Of a DNA stretch of 59,771 nucleotides, positions 33,789 through 42,497 are shown piece by piece. The translations under genes were made by a program, and so were the position numbers. How positions within the stretch are numbered: the first letter of the stretch is position 1; every line of letters starts with the position of its first letter. The notes under the pieces were generated by a model, which saw nothing but the letters and a program-made list of their open reading frames with translations, was not told the origin of the DNA and made no database searches. Source of the stretch: Gammaproteobacteria bacterium (lineage in GTDB: Bacteria; Pseudomonadota; Gammaproteobacteria; Pseudomonadales; Azotimanducaceae); assembly GCA_030425195.1 (NCBI GenBank), contig JAUIAV010000027.1:1-59771 (forward strand), in the 5' to 3' direction.

Positions 33789-34894
33789 CGCCGGTATTCT
33801 GCGCGACCCGGGCGGCAGGCTCCAGCAGGAACAGCAGCATCAGCAGGAAAAGATCAGCGGGATTCGGAACGGGTGGCAGGGTTCGTCGAACGGCGCGGGT
33901 CTGGCTCGTCGCCGGCCTGCTGCTGGTCGGATGCACGGGCGGCGGCGACTATCTGATGCTTGAAGGCGCCACCATGGGCACGTACTATCGGGTCACCGCC
34001 CGATGCCCGGACGTGCACGAGGCGGACATCGCCCGCGCAGTCGATGCGGAGCTGGAATCCGTGAACGCGCAGATGTCGACCTACCGGCCCGAGTCGGAGC
34101 TCATGCGCTTCAACCGCTCGGCAACGGGTCGCTGGGTGGCCCTCTCTTCGGACCTGATCACCGTTCTGGACACTGCTGCGTCCATTTCCAGGCTGTCGGA
34201 CGGGGCCTTCGACGTCACCGTCTCACCGCTCGTGAACCTCTGGGGATTCGGTCCGGGCGGAGGCATCACGGCCACGCCGGAGGCGGCGGTGATCGCCGAG
34301 ACGCTCGAGCGGGTGGGCTGGCAGTTCCTGGAAGTCGACGATGAGGCCCAGCGGGCGCGCAGAACGCGGCCGGTCGAAGCGGACCTCTCCGCCATCGCCA
34401 AGGGCCACGGGGTCGACCGGATTGGCGATGTTCTGCGGGGGGCGGCCTGCCCGGACTTCCTGGTGGACATCGGCGGCGAGGTGAAAGGGCAGGGGGAAAA
34501 CCCATCCGGCCGGGTCTGGCGGATAGGCGTGGAGGTGCCCGACGAGGGTCGCATGGGTGCCATACAGCGGATCCTCCGTCTCGAGAACCGGGCGGTGGCC
34601 ACCTCCGGGGATTACCGGAACTTTCTCGAATTCGACGGACGCCGTTACTCACATACGCTGGATCCGAGAACCGGATATCCGGTCACCCATGCGCTTGCAT
34701 CGGTCACCGTCCTGCACGAATCCGCCGCCTGGGCGGATGGGCTGGCCACCGCCTTCAATGTGCTGGGGCCCGATGCAGGCTTCGAGCTGGCGCAGGAGAC
34801 CGGAACCGCCGCGCTCTTCCTCATCCGGCGGGCCGACGGGTTCGAAGAAAGGTATACTGCCGGTCTGTTGAATCATCTGGATGACGCAAGATGA
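33746..34894 (+). CDS. apbE: FAD:protein FMN transferase ApbE (lipoprotein)
   Basis: Up to 382 residues. The lipobox LLLVGC lies near residue 62, then TYYRVTAR, MSTYRPESELMRFN, SDGAFDVTVSPLVNLWGFG, DLSAIAKGHGVDRI, FLVDIGGEVKGQG and YSHTLDPRTGYPV with the metal/FAD residues of ApbE. The protein flavinylates NqrB/C or RnfD/G at a Thr. The frame holds no ATG or GTG between TTG 33746 and the lipobox, so the start is odd: the TTG overlaps the divergent phosphatase gene. A start error or a rare start codon near 33885 is possible. Confidence 0.88.
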   Translation: MLRSERGAIVKETSSPVFCATRAAGSSRNSSISRKRSAGFGTGGRVRRTARVWLVAGLLLVGCTGGGDYLMLEGATMGTYYRVTARCPDVHEADIARAVDAELESVNAQMSTYRPESELMRFNRSATGRWVALSSDLITVLDTAASISRLSDGAFDVTVSPLVNLWGFGPGGGITATPEAAVIAETLERVGWQFLEVDDEAQRARRTRPVEADLSAIAKGHGVDRIGDVLRGAACPDFLVDIGGEVKGQGENPSGRVWRIGVEVPDEGRMGAIQRILRLENRAVATSGDYRNFLEFDGRRYSHTLDPRTGYPVTHALASVTVLHESAAWADGLATAFNVLGPDAGFELAQETGTAALFLIRRADGFEERYTAGLLNHLDDAR

Positions 34895-35112
34895 CCACGG
34901 TCCTGCTGGCCTTCCTCCTCACGCTCCTGCTCGTTGCCGCCATGGCCGTGGGCGTGCTGTTTGGTCGCAAGCCCATCTCAGGCAGCTGCGGAGGCATGAA
35001 GGCGCTCGGCATGGACATGGCCTGTGAGATCTGCGGCGGTGACCCGGACCGCTGCGAAAGCACGCCGGGCGGCAGTCGTCTGCAGGAGCTCTACTACCGG
35101 GCGGATGACTGA
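34891..35112 (+). CDS. nqrM: NqrM, Na+-NQR maturation protein
   Basis: 73 residues, overlapping apbE by four bases (ATGA). A single hydrophobic helix (LLAFLLTLLLVAAMAVGVLF) is followed by the family block GSCGGMKALGMDMACEICGGDPDRC with four Cys that deliver Fe to NqrD-type subunits. NqrM and ApbE normally follow nqrF. No nqr gene is in this window; lolC follows after 38 bases. The family assignment is strong, the enzyme it matures lies elsewhere. Confidence 0.9.
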   Translation: MTTVLLAFLLTLLLVAAMAVGVLFGRKPISGSCGGMKALGMDMACEICGGDPDRCESTPGGSRLQELYYRADD

Positions 35113-35150
35113 GCGCGGTCGGCCATCCGTCCCCTGAACCTGCTCAGCCG

Positions 35151-36413
35151 GTGAGCACACCCCTGTCTCTGGAGCTCGGCATGCGCTATGCGCTGACCCG
35201 CCGCAGCTCCATCTCCTTCATCAGCTTCGTCGCCGTCGCCGGTCTCGCGCTATCGGTGGCCGTTCTCGTCGTCGTGGTGTCCGTCATCAACGGCATGGAG
35301 CGGGAGCTCAGGGAGCGGGTTTTCGGCATGCTGCCGCATCTGACCCTGTATGGGCGGGAACCTTTCATCGCCGCATCGGATGAGCTGGGTACGCTGGCCG
35401 CACTACCCGGGATCGAGGGGGCAGCTCCGCTCATAGAGCAGGCAGGACTCGCCGCCGTCAGTGATCGGGTGGCCGGTGTGCTGATCACGGGCATCGACGA
35501 CCACTACAGCTCGGTGTCCGACCTGTTCGACTATCTCGAAGGCGCAGGCGCGCTCCAGGGAGCGCGTGCGCTCGAGGGAGCGCGTGAGGCTCTGGTTCCG
35601 GGTGAGTTCGGCGTCCTGCTCGGAGCGGGTGTTGCCAGATCTCTGGACGTTGGCGTTGGGGATCGGGTAACCCTGGTGCTGCCCAGCGCGACGGTGACTC
35701 CGGCCGGCCTGTTCCCACGTCAGAAGCGGTTCACGATTCGGGGAATCGTGCGCTCGAGGTCGGAGATCGACTCCCGGGCCGTCTACGTGGCCGCGGAGGA
35801 CGCCATGCGCCTGCTTAGAACCGGAGGCCGTGTGCACGGTTACCAGGTGAGGGTTTCCGATCTTTTCGCCGCGGAGAACGTCGCCCGGGAGGCGATTCAG
35901 GCGCTCGGCCGGTCGGACCTCTTCCCGCGCAGCTGGATGCGCACCCATGGAAATCTCTACCACGCCATCGGCGTGCAGAAGACCACCATGTTCGTTCTGC
36001 TTTCCTTTCTCGTGGCGGTTGCCGCGTTCAATCTGGTTTCCACTCTGGTGATGGTGGTGGACCAGCGGCGCGGTGACGTGGCCATCCTGCGCACGCTGGG
36101 CAGTGACAGCCGCACCGTGGTCTGGACCTTCGTTCTGCTCGGAACCACCCTCGGTCTGATCGGGATTGCAGCCGGGCTGCTGGTCGGAGTGCTGGTCAGC
36201 CTGGCGTTGCCGGGCTTCTACCTCTGGGTGACGGAGAGCTTTTCCGTGGATCTGATGAGCCAGTATTTCGTGAACTACCTTCCGGTCGAGGTTCGTCCCG
36301 GGGACATGATCGGAATCGCGCTGACCGCTCTGTTGCTCAGTCTGCTGAGCACGCTTTATCCGGCCTGGCGTGCCATCCGGCTCCGCCCGTCGGAGGTGCT
36401 CGCTCATGAGTGA
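35151..36413 (+). CDS. lolC: LolC, lipoprotein-release permease
   Basis: 420 residues from GTG 35151. An N-terminal helix (ISFISFVAVAGLALSVAVLVVVVSVINGMERELRERV) opens a large periplasmic domain, followed by three FtsX-type helices (TMFVLLSFLVAVAAFNLVSTLVMVV, VVWTFVLLGTTLGLIGIAAGLLVG, and the last near 380). The segment DQRRGDVAILRTLGSDSRTV is the coupling helix towards LolD. LolCDE extracts mature lipoproteins from the inner membrane for LolA. A 6-residue tandem duplication lies near 135-146. Confidence 0.94.
   Translation: MSTPLSLELGMRYALTRRSSISFISFVAVAGLALSVAVLVVVVSVINGMERELRERVFGMLPHLTLYGREPFIAASDELGTLAALPGIEGAAPLIEQAGLAAVSDRVAGVLITGIDDHYSSVSDLFDYLEGAGALQGARALEGAREALVPGEFGVLLGAGVARSLDVGVGDRVTLVLPSATVTPAGLFPRQKRFTIRGIVRSRSEIDSRAVYVAAEDAMRLLRTGGRVHGYQVRVSDLFAAENVAREAIQALGRSDLFPRSWMRTHGNLYHAIGVQKTTMFVLLSFLVAVAAFNLVSTLVMVVDQRRGDVAILRTLGSDSRTVVWTFVLLGTTLGLIGIAAGLLVGVLVSLALPGFYLWVTESFSVDLMSQYFVNYLPVEVRPGDMIGIALTALLLSLLSTLYPAWRAIRLRPSEVLAHE
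35550..35585 (+). repeat. 18-bp tandem duplication inside lolC
   Basis: Unit GCGCTCCAGGGAGCGCGT occurs twice in a row with one base difference (C or G at position 7), coding GALQGA-RALEGA. It adds six residues to the periplasmic domain between SDLFDYLEG and AREALVPGE. Each unit is also internally palindromic at its ends. Confidence 0.8.
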
Positions 36414-37089
36414 GACGCGGGACGAGGTACTGAAGGCCCGGGGGCTCAGCAAGCGCTATCGGCAGGGTGATGAGGAGATCGCCGTGCTGCGCGGCGTGGA
36501 CTTCGCTGTCGGTGCCGGCGAACGGATCGCCGTCATGGGCCGTTCGGGCGCCGGAAAAAGCACTCTGCTGCATCTGCTGGCGGGCCTCGATGAACCCGAC
36601 GAAGGCACGGTATGGGTGGCCGGAGAGAACCTGACGGAGGCTGATCCGGCCCGTCGTGCCGCCATCCGCAACGCGCACATGGGGTTCGTCTACCAGTTCC
36701 ATCACCTGCTGCCGGAGTTCAGTGCGCTCGAGAACGTGGCCATGCCGTTGCGTCTGGGCGGTCGAGGTGTGGCCGAGGCGAACGAGACCGCTGCCCGGCT
36801 GCTCTCGAGGGTCGGAATGGCCGAGCGTCTGAAGCACCGGCCGGCGGCGCTGTCGGGCGGAGAACGGCAGCGGGTTGCGGTCGCCAGGGCGCTGGTTGCA
36901 TCACCGGAAATCGTTCTGGCCGACGAGCCGACCGGAAATCTGGATCGGGAGAATGCGGAGCAGGTCTTCCGGCTCATGTGTGAGCTTTCGGACGAGCGGG
37001 GCATTGGTTTCGTCATCGTCACTCATGACGCTGCCCTGCTAGAAGGCGTTCATCGGGTGCTCACGCTCGTCGATGGCACCATCGAATGA
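36406..37089 (+). CDS. lolD: LolD, lipoprotein-release ATPase
   Basis: 227 residues, ATG 36406 overlapping lolC by eight bases. Walker A GRSGAGKSTLLHLLAG, Q-loop region FVYQFHHLLPEF, signature LSGGERQRVAVARAL and Walker B IVLADEPTGNLD are complete. QFHHLLPEFSALENV is typical of LolD rather than other ABC ATPases. It drives LolC/E from the cytoplasmic side. The stop overlaps lolE by four bases. Confidence 0.96.
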   Translation: MSETRDEVLKARGLSKRYRQGDEEIAVLRGVDFAVGAGERIAVMGRSGAGKSTLLHLLAGLDEPDEGTVWVAGENLTEADPARRAAIRNAHMGFVYQFHHLLPEFSALENVAMPLRLGGRGVAEANETAARLLSRVGMAERLKHRPAALSGGERQRVAVARALVASPEIVLADEPTGNLDRENAEQVFRLMCELSDERGIGFVIVTHDAALLEGVHRVLTLVDGTIE

Positions 37090-38297
37090 GCACCTCCGTG
37101 GCCTGGACGCTGGCGCTGCGTTATCTGCAGACGCGCCGCCGGCAGTTCGCCGCTTTCATCACCTGGGTTTCGCTCGTCGGGCTCGCGCTCGGCGTGCTCG
37201 TGCTGACCGTGGTGCTGTCGGTCATGAACGGTTTCGATCGCGAGCTGAAAACCCGGATCCTCGGTACCGTTCCCCATCTGCTGATTTCCGGCCCGACGCT
37301 CACGGATCCGGGTATGCAGGCGGTGCTGGACATGCCGGAGGTCGTGGACGCGTACGAGTTTTTTCTCGGAGCCGGCATGCTGACGCACGGGGGGTCTGTC
37401 AATCCGGTAGGCATCTACGGCATTGATCCGGCGGATTCCGAGGCGCTGCCGTCCATCGGCAGGCACATGCTGCAGGGCAGCCTCGGCGCGCTGTCCGGCA
37501 GCGGACGTGAAATCGTCCTGGGCGCACCCCTGGCTTCCCGTTTCGGCCTCCTGCCCGGAGACACCATAGCGCTGGTGATTTCCGAGCCGGCCCCCGGTGG
37601 TCTCAGGCCGCTCATACAACCCTTCGTGCTGGCAGGCACCTTCGAGATCGGTGCCGAGCTCGACTACACGCTGGCGGTGGTGGACCGATCCGATCTGCCT
37701 GGCTCGGATCTCGGCCGGCTCGGCAAGTGGGGCGTCAGACTCGAGCTGAGTGATCCGCTGCTGGCGGAGGCAGTCGCGCGACGCCTCGGCGAGATTCAAC
37801 CTGATTGGACGATCGAGAGCTGGACGGAAACCTACGGAGAGCTCTTCCAGGCGGTGCGGCTGGAGAAGCTGATGATGTTTCTCATCCTGCTCATGGTCGT
37901 CGCCGTGGCGACATTCAACATCGTCTCGGGACAGATGATGGTGGTCGCCGACAAGCGGCCGGATATCGCGATCCTCCTCACCATGGGTGCCAGTACGCGC
38001 ACCATCCGTCAGGCGTTTCTCTTTCAGGGCGTGCTCATATCCGGCGTTGGCATCCTCATGGGCATTCTGCTCGGTGTCGTGCTCGCACATCAGATCACGG
38101 ACATCGTCGACTGGATGAAGGACTGGTTCGGATTCGGCCTGCTCGATGGTTCCTACCTGGTCGAGGTACCGGTCCTCATCCTTCCATCGGACCTCTGGCT
38201 CATTGCCGGACTTTCAGGCGTTCTCTGCCTGGTATCCGCCTGGCTGCCTGCAGAGCGGGCGGCGCTTACGAACCCGATCGAGGGTCTGCACGGCTGA
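37086..38297 (+). CDS. lolE: LolE, lipoprotein-release permease
   Basis: 403 residues, second permease of LolCDE. The N-terminal helix (FAAFITWVSLVGLALGVLVLTVVLSVMNGFDRELKTRI) precedes the periplasmic domain, and the C-terminal FtsX helices follow (MMFLILLMVVAVATFNIVSGQMMVV, DKRPDIAILLTMGASTRTIRQAFLFQG, LSGVLCLVSAWLPA). ATG 37086 is coupled to lolD. It converges with, and overlaps by 32 bases, the DUF2062 gene. Confidence 0.94.
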   Translation: MSTSVAWTLALRYLQTRRRQFAAFITWVSLVGLALGVLVLTVVLSVMNGFDRELKTRILGTVPHLLISGPTLTDPGMQAVLDMPEVVDAYEFFLGAGMLTHGGSVNPVGIYGIDPADSEALPSIGRHMLQGSLGALSGSGREIVLGAPLASRFGLLPGDTIALVISEPAPGGLRPLIQPFVLAGTFEIGAELDYTLAVVDRSDLPGSDLGRLGKWGVRLELSDPLLAEAVARRLGEIQPDWTIESWTETYGELFQAVRLEKLMMFLILLMVVAVATFNIVSGQMMVVADKRPDIAILLTMGASTRTIRQAFLFQGVLISGVGILMGILLGVVLAHQITDIVDWMKDWFGFGLLDGSYLVEVPVLILPSDLWLIAGLSGVLCLVSAWLPAERAALTNPIEGLHG

Positions 38298-38826
38298 GTT
38301 CGGCTTTCCTGGACCGCCGGCGGGCTCTCCTTTCCCGCCAGCGGCTGATGACGTGCAGGCGCCAGCTGACCCTGACCAGCACGAAGCCGGTCACGCCCGC
38401 TACCCATCCGCAGAGCAGCGATCCGAAAATCAGCGGATAGCCGATGTCGTCCAGATTGTCGATCAGCCACCTGAAGCTCAACTCCACGCTGTCGACGGCG
38501 ACTTCCATGTTCAGCAGCCAGGCGCCCAGCCGGTAGGTGAAGTAGAAAATCGGTCCCATGGTGAGCGGGTTACTGACCCAGACCCAGGCCACGGACAGGG
38601 GCAGATTGCACCGGGCGACGATGGCGAGTGCGGCGGCCAGCAGCATCTGTAAGGGCACGGGCACGAAAGCGCAGAACAGGCCGATAAAGGTGGCACCGGC
38701 GATGGAGCGCCGGTTCATGTGCCAGATCTCCGGGTTCTTGAGCCATTTGCCCACGGGACGCAGAGCCGGATTCTCGCTGACCTCCCGTGCGTCCGGCAGA
38801 TACCTTCGGAGGAATTTTCGGGCCAT
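38266..38826 (-). CDS. DUF2062 membrane protein
   Basis: 186 residues. The core IAGATFIGLFCAFVPVPLQMLLAAALAIVARCNLPLSVAWVWVSNPLTMGPIFYFTYRLG is the DUF2062 signature, with three or four helices and a basic C-terminus (RWRERRARRRSRK). Function unknown; the family is often next to lol and comEC genes in Gammaproteobacteria, as here. ATG 38826 lies only 11 bases from the divergent comEC start. Confidence 0.9.
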   Translation of the reverse strand: MARKFLRRYLPDAREVSENPALRPVGKWLKNPEIWHMNRRSIAGATFIGLFCAFVPVPLQMLLAAALAIVARCNLPLSVAWVWVSNPLTMGPIFYFTYRLGAWLLNMEVAVDSVELSFRWLIDNLDDIGYPLIFGSLLCGWVAGVTGFVLVRVSWRLHVISRWRERRARRRSRKAELSRADPRSGS

Positions 38827-38837
38827 ATGCCGTAATT

Positions 38838-41252
38838 ATGCACCGGTTCCTTCTCTCCGGGTATGTCGTTCCGCTGTCGCGCCAGGTCACTGCAGCCGGT
38901 GCGGGCATCGGAATTCTGGGGCTGCCCGGGGCGTATCCGATCTGGGATCCGATACCGGGGTTGCTTTTGCTCTCGACCGTGCCGCTGATGATGCTCTTCG
39001 GTCATCTGCGTCCATCGGTTCGCCTGCCGCTGCGCTGTCTGCCCTGGGTACTGGCCGGGTACCTCTACGGTCACTGGATCCTGGGCGGTGCTCTGGAAGG
39101 GCGGGTCCCTCTGTGTGCAGACGCGGCGATCCGGACCTTCGGCCTGGAGATCCTCGACCGGCCGCTGCTGGAAACGGGCACTGCGTCCGGGGATGCGGAC
39201 ATCGCCCGTTTCCGTGGCAGGGTCCAGCCCGGGGCGTCACCCGACTGCCCGCTGGCGGACGACTATGAGGTGCGTCTGACATGGTACGACCCGCCGGCGC
39301 TCGCCAGGGGAGAGCGCTGGGTGGTGGAGGGGCGGCTGCGACCGCCCTGGGGTAACCGGAATCCGGGTGGTTTCGACTATGAGCGCTGGCTGCTGGGCCA
39401 GTCGCTGGCGGGTACCGGATACGTTCGGTCCGGGCATCGAATCTCCGCATCGGCGGAGGAGAATCTGGCGTTCCGCATCCGGTCCCGTCTGGCCAGGTGG
39501 GTGCAGAACAGGCAGACCGAAAACGCGGGAATCGTGCTTGCGCTCATGACGGGAGACGATTCCGGACTGGATCAGGCGCAGTGGCGCCAGCTGAGAGACA
39601 GCGGCACGGTGCACCTCCTGATCGTCTCGGGTCTGCATGTGGGGATGGTGAGCGGTTTTCTGTTCGGGGTTGGTGGCCTGGCCGCCCGGATGTCGGCCGG
39701 ATTGCTGCGCTTCTCCAGTGCAAGGCGTGCCGCCGCCGTATTCGCGCTGCTCGGCAGCGGCGCCTATGTGTGGATCAGCGGCAGCGGTGTCCCGGCAGTT
39801 CGCGCCTGGCTCATGAGCGCCGTGGTCCTCGCCGCGTTGACGACCGGCAGAGCCGTTCGTGGTCTGGAGGTGGTCGGCCTGGTCATGGCCCTGCTGCTGC
39901 TGAGCAACCCCCTGGTGGTGCACCAGCAGGGATTCTGGTTGTCCTTCACGGCGGTTCTGGCGCTGGTGGGGTACTTCGGGCCGCACCATCAGCCGGGATT
40001 GCCGAGGCAGAGTCGGGGAGTCCGCTGGAGCACAGCCGCAAGCGCCTTCTTGGCTGCCCAGCTGGTTCTCCTCGCTGCGCTGAGTCCGCTGCTCGGTCTG
40101 TTTCAGGGCGGAATACCGCTGCAGAGTCCTGTGATCAACGCCCTCGTGGTTCCGGTCGTTACATTTGCCGTTCTGCCGTTGCTGCTGCTCTCGGCCGTCG
40201 TTCTGCCGGTGCCGCCGCTTGCTCCACTGGCAGATGGAGGACTGGCCCTGTCGGACTCGCTCCTCTCCATCGTGATGCGGATGATCGACACGGCAGCCGG
40301 GGTGCCCGGGGTGTCGGTGGGTCTGGACGGTGCGTGGGAATGGTTGCTGATGCTTCTCGTGCTCGCCCTCTGGCAGCGGCGGCCGGACATCCGGGCCGGA
40401 CTTGCCGGTCTGGCGCTGTGGTGGGTGCTCATGATGCCGGACGGGCACGGTCCCCGGCTGCCGGGAGAATTCACGATCACCGCCCTGGACGTGGGGCAGG
40501 GGTCGTCGATTCTGGTCGATACGCATCGGCACCGGCTGATCTTCGACGCCGGGCCGCGGTATGCCTCCGGATTCGATCTCGGTGACGCGGTGGTGGTACC
40601 CAGCTTCCGGCAGCGCGCCAGTCAGGTGCTCTCCGCGCTGGTACTGAGCCATGACGATCTGGATCACACCGGCGGAGCGGCCGCTGTGGTCCGTCAGCTG
40701 GAGCCGGCCCGCATCTGGAGCTCATTCCCGTTGCCGGAGTCACTCCGATCGTCTGCTTCGCAACGTTGCACGAGTCCTCAAGGCTGGCAGTGGGACGGTG
40801 TGCAGTTCGACTTCCTCCACCCACCCGAAGGCTGGCAGGGGAGCGACAACGACCACTCCTGCGTGCTCCGGATCTCGAATGGCGTCAGATCGGCGCTGCT
40901 GGCCGGGGACATCAGCCGTCGCGCGGAACGCCGGCTCTCACAGGGGCCCGTGAATCTCCTGATGGCGCCCCATCACGGCAGCCGCACCTCCTCGTCGCCG
41001 GGGTTCGTCCGGGAATTCTCTCCGGGAGTGGTCTTCGTCAGCACGGATCGCCGCAGCCGCTATGGCCATCCGCATCCGGAGGTGGTCGAACGGTACGCCC
41101 GGGCCGCCGTGCATATCACGGGCGCCGACGGAGCGCTGCGCTGGTACAGCGGCGAACCGGAGCGGGTCGTTGCCTGGCGGCGAGATCATGGCGCCTACTG
41201 GCACCGGTGGCAGGTCAGGGTGCGGGCGGCAGGCTGTCCAGCCTGCGAATGA
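38838..41252 (+). CDS. comEC: ComEC/Rec2 DNA-internalisation protein
   Basis: 804 residues. The first 180 contain three hydrophobic segments and the DUF4131-type outer domain. The ComEC channel core (IVLALMTGDDSGLDQAQW, HLLIVSGLHVGMVSGF, LMSAVVLAALTTGRAVRG, HQQGFWLSFTAVLALVGYFG) follows. The last 260 residues are a metallo-beta-lactamase domain with LDVGQGSSILVDT and VLSHDDLDHTGGAAAVV. It moves single-stranded DNA across the inner membrane. ATG 38838 is 11 bases from the divergent DUF2062 start. No other competence gene is in the window. Confidence 0.93.
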   Translation: MHRFLLSGYVVPLSRQVTAAGAGIGILGLPGAYPIWDPIPGLLLLSTVPLMMLFGHLRPSVRLPLRCLPWVLAGYLYGHWILGGALEGRVPLCADAAIRTFGLEILDRPLLETGTASGDADIARFRGRVQPGASPDCPLADDYEVRLTWYDPPALARGERWVVEGRLRPPWGNRNPGGFDYERWLLGQSLAGTGYVRSGHRISASAEENLAFRIRSRLARWVQNRQTENAGIVLALMTGDDSGLDQAQWRQLRDSGTVHLLIVSGLHVGMVSGFLFGVGGLAARMSAGLLRFSSARRAAAVFALLGSGAYVWISGSGVPAVRAWLMSAVVLAALTTGRAVRGLEVVGLVMALLLLSNPLVVHQQGFWLSFTAVLALVGYFGPHHQPGLPRQSRGVRWSTAASAFLAAQLVLLAALSPLLGLFQGGIPLQSPVINALVVPVVTFAVLPLLLLSAVVLPVPPLAPLADGGLALSDSLLSIVMRMIDTAAGVPGVSVGLDGAWEWLLMLLVLALWQRRPDIRAGLAGLALWWVLMMPDGHGPRLPGEFTITALDVGQGSSILVDTHRHRLIFDAGPRYASGFDLGDAVVVPSFRQRASQVLSALVLSHDDLDHTGGAAAVVRQLEPARIWSSFPLPESLRSSASQRCTSPQGWQWDGVQFDFLHPPEGWQGSDNDHSCVLRISNGVRSALLAGDISRRAERRLSQGPVNLLMAPHHGSRTSSSPGFVREFSPGVVFVSTDRRSRYGHPHPEVVERYARAAVHITGADGALRWYSGEPERVVAWRRDHGAYWHRWQVRVRAAGCPACE

Positions 41253-41742
41253 TCTGCCGCAGCTCCCGCACGAGCTCATCCTTCTCTTCGTCGGAGAGGA
41301 ACTTTCCGACCTCCAGCGCCTGATCCCGGCACTTCAGCTCGATCGTCTTCCGGTACCAGGGATGGCGGGCAGGTTTCACGAAGAAGCGGGAGAAATAACG
41401 CTCGAAGGCAAAACGTTCGCTGGGACGATGGATGCCGCGCTCGAACACCAGCTCGTTGCGGCTGAGGCTGAGCACTTCGGTGACATGGGTTCTGCGCACG
41501 CAGTAGTAAAGTGCGGCGGTGAGCACCGACATCTCCAGGAGGGTGAACGGCAGAATCACCCAGAACCCCCGGGCAGTGAAGGAAGCGGCGATGATCAGCG
41601 ACAGGGTCATCAGCGTGGCGACGAAGTAAGCGTTCGCGCGCCAGGTCCAGGACCGGTTGGGTCTCAGGATGATCCGGGCGGCGGCGGTTTCCGTGTCGAA
41701 GTTACAGGCGATCAACCGTCGTGGTTCCTCGAAGCGAGCCAT
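41215..41742 (-). CDS. DUF2244 membrane protein
   Basis: 175 residues. Two adjacent helices near 36-85 (YFVATLMTLSLIIAASFTARGFWVILPFTLLEMSVLTAALYY) follow an N-terminal strand (IILRPNRSWTWRAN), and the C-terminal half is cytoplasmic (LSRNELVFERGIHRP, RKTIELKCRDQALEVGKFL). This matches DUF2244; the function is unknown. It converges with comEC, overlapping 38 bases, and its start overlaps the PilZ gene by 31 bases. Both minus-strand genes probably form one transcript. Confidence 0.88.
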   Translation of the reverse strand: MARFEEPRRLIACNFDTETAAARIILRPNRSWTWRANAYFVATLMTLSLIIAASFTARGFWVILPFTLLEMSVLTAALYYCVRRTHVTEVLSLSRNELVFERGIHRPSERFAFERYFSRFFVKPARHPWYRKTIELKCRDQALEVGKFLSDEEKDELVRELRQIIRRLDSLPPAP

Positions 41743-42464
41743 CGGAAAGCCGCTGCCGCCTGGGTTCGCGTGAATTCGTCGGCGAAGGTGAGTTCGTCGA
41801 TCATTCGCGGATTCTGCAGCCAGCGGCTGTCCTTGTAGCGCTCGCCGGGCCGGAAGGAGAAGTTCAGAGCGTTGACCCGGCTGATGGCGAAGACTTTCGC
41901 CACCGCGGCCTCCGGAACCGCTTCGCTCGACTCTGTTTCCAGCGCGAGCACCTCCAGGGGAGCCTCGGTCAGCTCCAGGCTAAACCGCTCCGTGAGCACG
42001 TGTGTCAGTGCTCTGCGCCAGTCGTCGCCGACCACCAGGTAGGTGCCCGGGAACGTCCAGCGGCCATTCTGCTGAACGATGAGAAGCCGTCCTGTTTCGT
42101 TCATGACCAGCCCGGCCACGTGCAGCTGGAAGTAGTCCCGGCCCACGGCGAGTTCGTCGCGCAGACGCTCCACGCTCTCCCAGAGATGCCGGCTGGTCCG
42201 GTTCTTGAAGGCCAGGCCCAGGCCGGTTTCCTCCACTCGCTTTACTTCCATGTCCACGGTGGGCGTCGGCTGTGTGTCCACCGTCGTGGGGCTGAGCAGA
42301 GTCAGCTTGATGGTGGCACCGGGACGGATGTCCCGGGTTTTGATGTGAACGAACACACCACCCTCGGAGACGTCGCGGGCAATACAGCTCTGACGCCCGA
42401 GGGAAGGGTGTGACAGCTCCACGAGCAGCGGCAGCTGTATGCGGGGGTGTTCTCTTCTGTCCAT
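41712..42464 (-). CDS. PilZ domain fused to a degenerate Nudix-like domain
   Basis: 250 residues from ATG 42464 (42542 would add 26). Residues 1-100 are a PilZ domain: RREHPRIQL (RxxxR-type), then DVSEGGVFVHI (DxSxxG), both c-di-GMP ligands. From about 120 the pattern GLVMNETGRLLIVQQNGRWTFPGTYLVVGDDWRRALTHVLTERFSLEL follows the Nudix fold around its Nudix box, but the REUxEE glutamates are missing (GDDWRRALTHVLTERF). I infer a c-di-GMP receptor controlling a non-hydrolytic nucleotide- or ligand-binding domain. It is divergent from clpB. Confidence 0.78.
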   Translation of the reverse strand: MDRREHPRIQLPLLVELSHPSLGRQSCIARDVSEGGVFVHIKTRDIRPGATIKLTLLSPTTVDTQPTPTVDMEVKRVEETGLGLAFKNRTSRHLWESVERLRDELAVGRDYFQLHVAGLVMNETGRLLIVQQNGRWTFPGTYLVVGDDWRRALTHVLTERFSLELTEAPLEVLALETESSEAVPEAAVAKVFAISRVNALNFSFRPGERYKDSRWLQNPRMIDELTFADEFTRTQAAAAFRWLASRNHDG

Positions 42465-42497
42465 CTGATCCGGCCGGCTCGAAAAGTGCCGGCGGCG

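Noticed and set aside
39237-40667. Long minus-strand frame inside comEC
   Set aside because: Gln/His/Arg-rich antisense reading with no domain; comEC has all family motifs.
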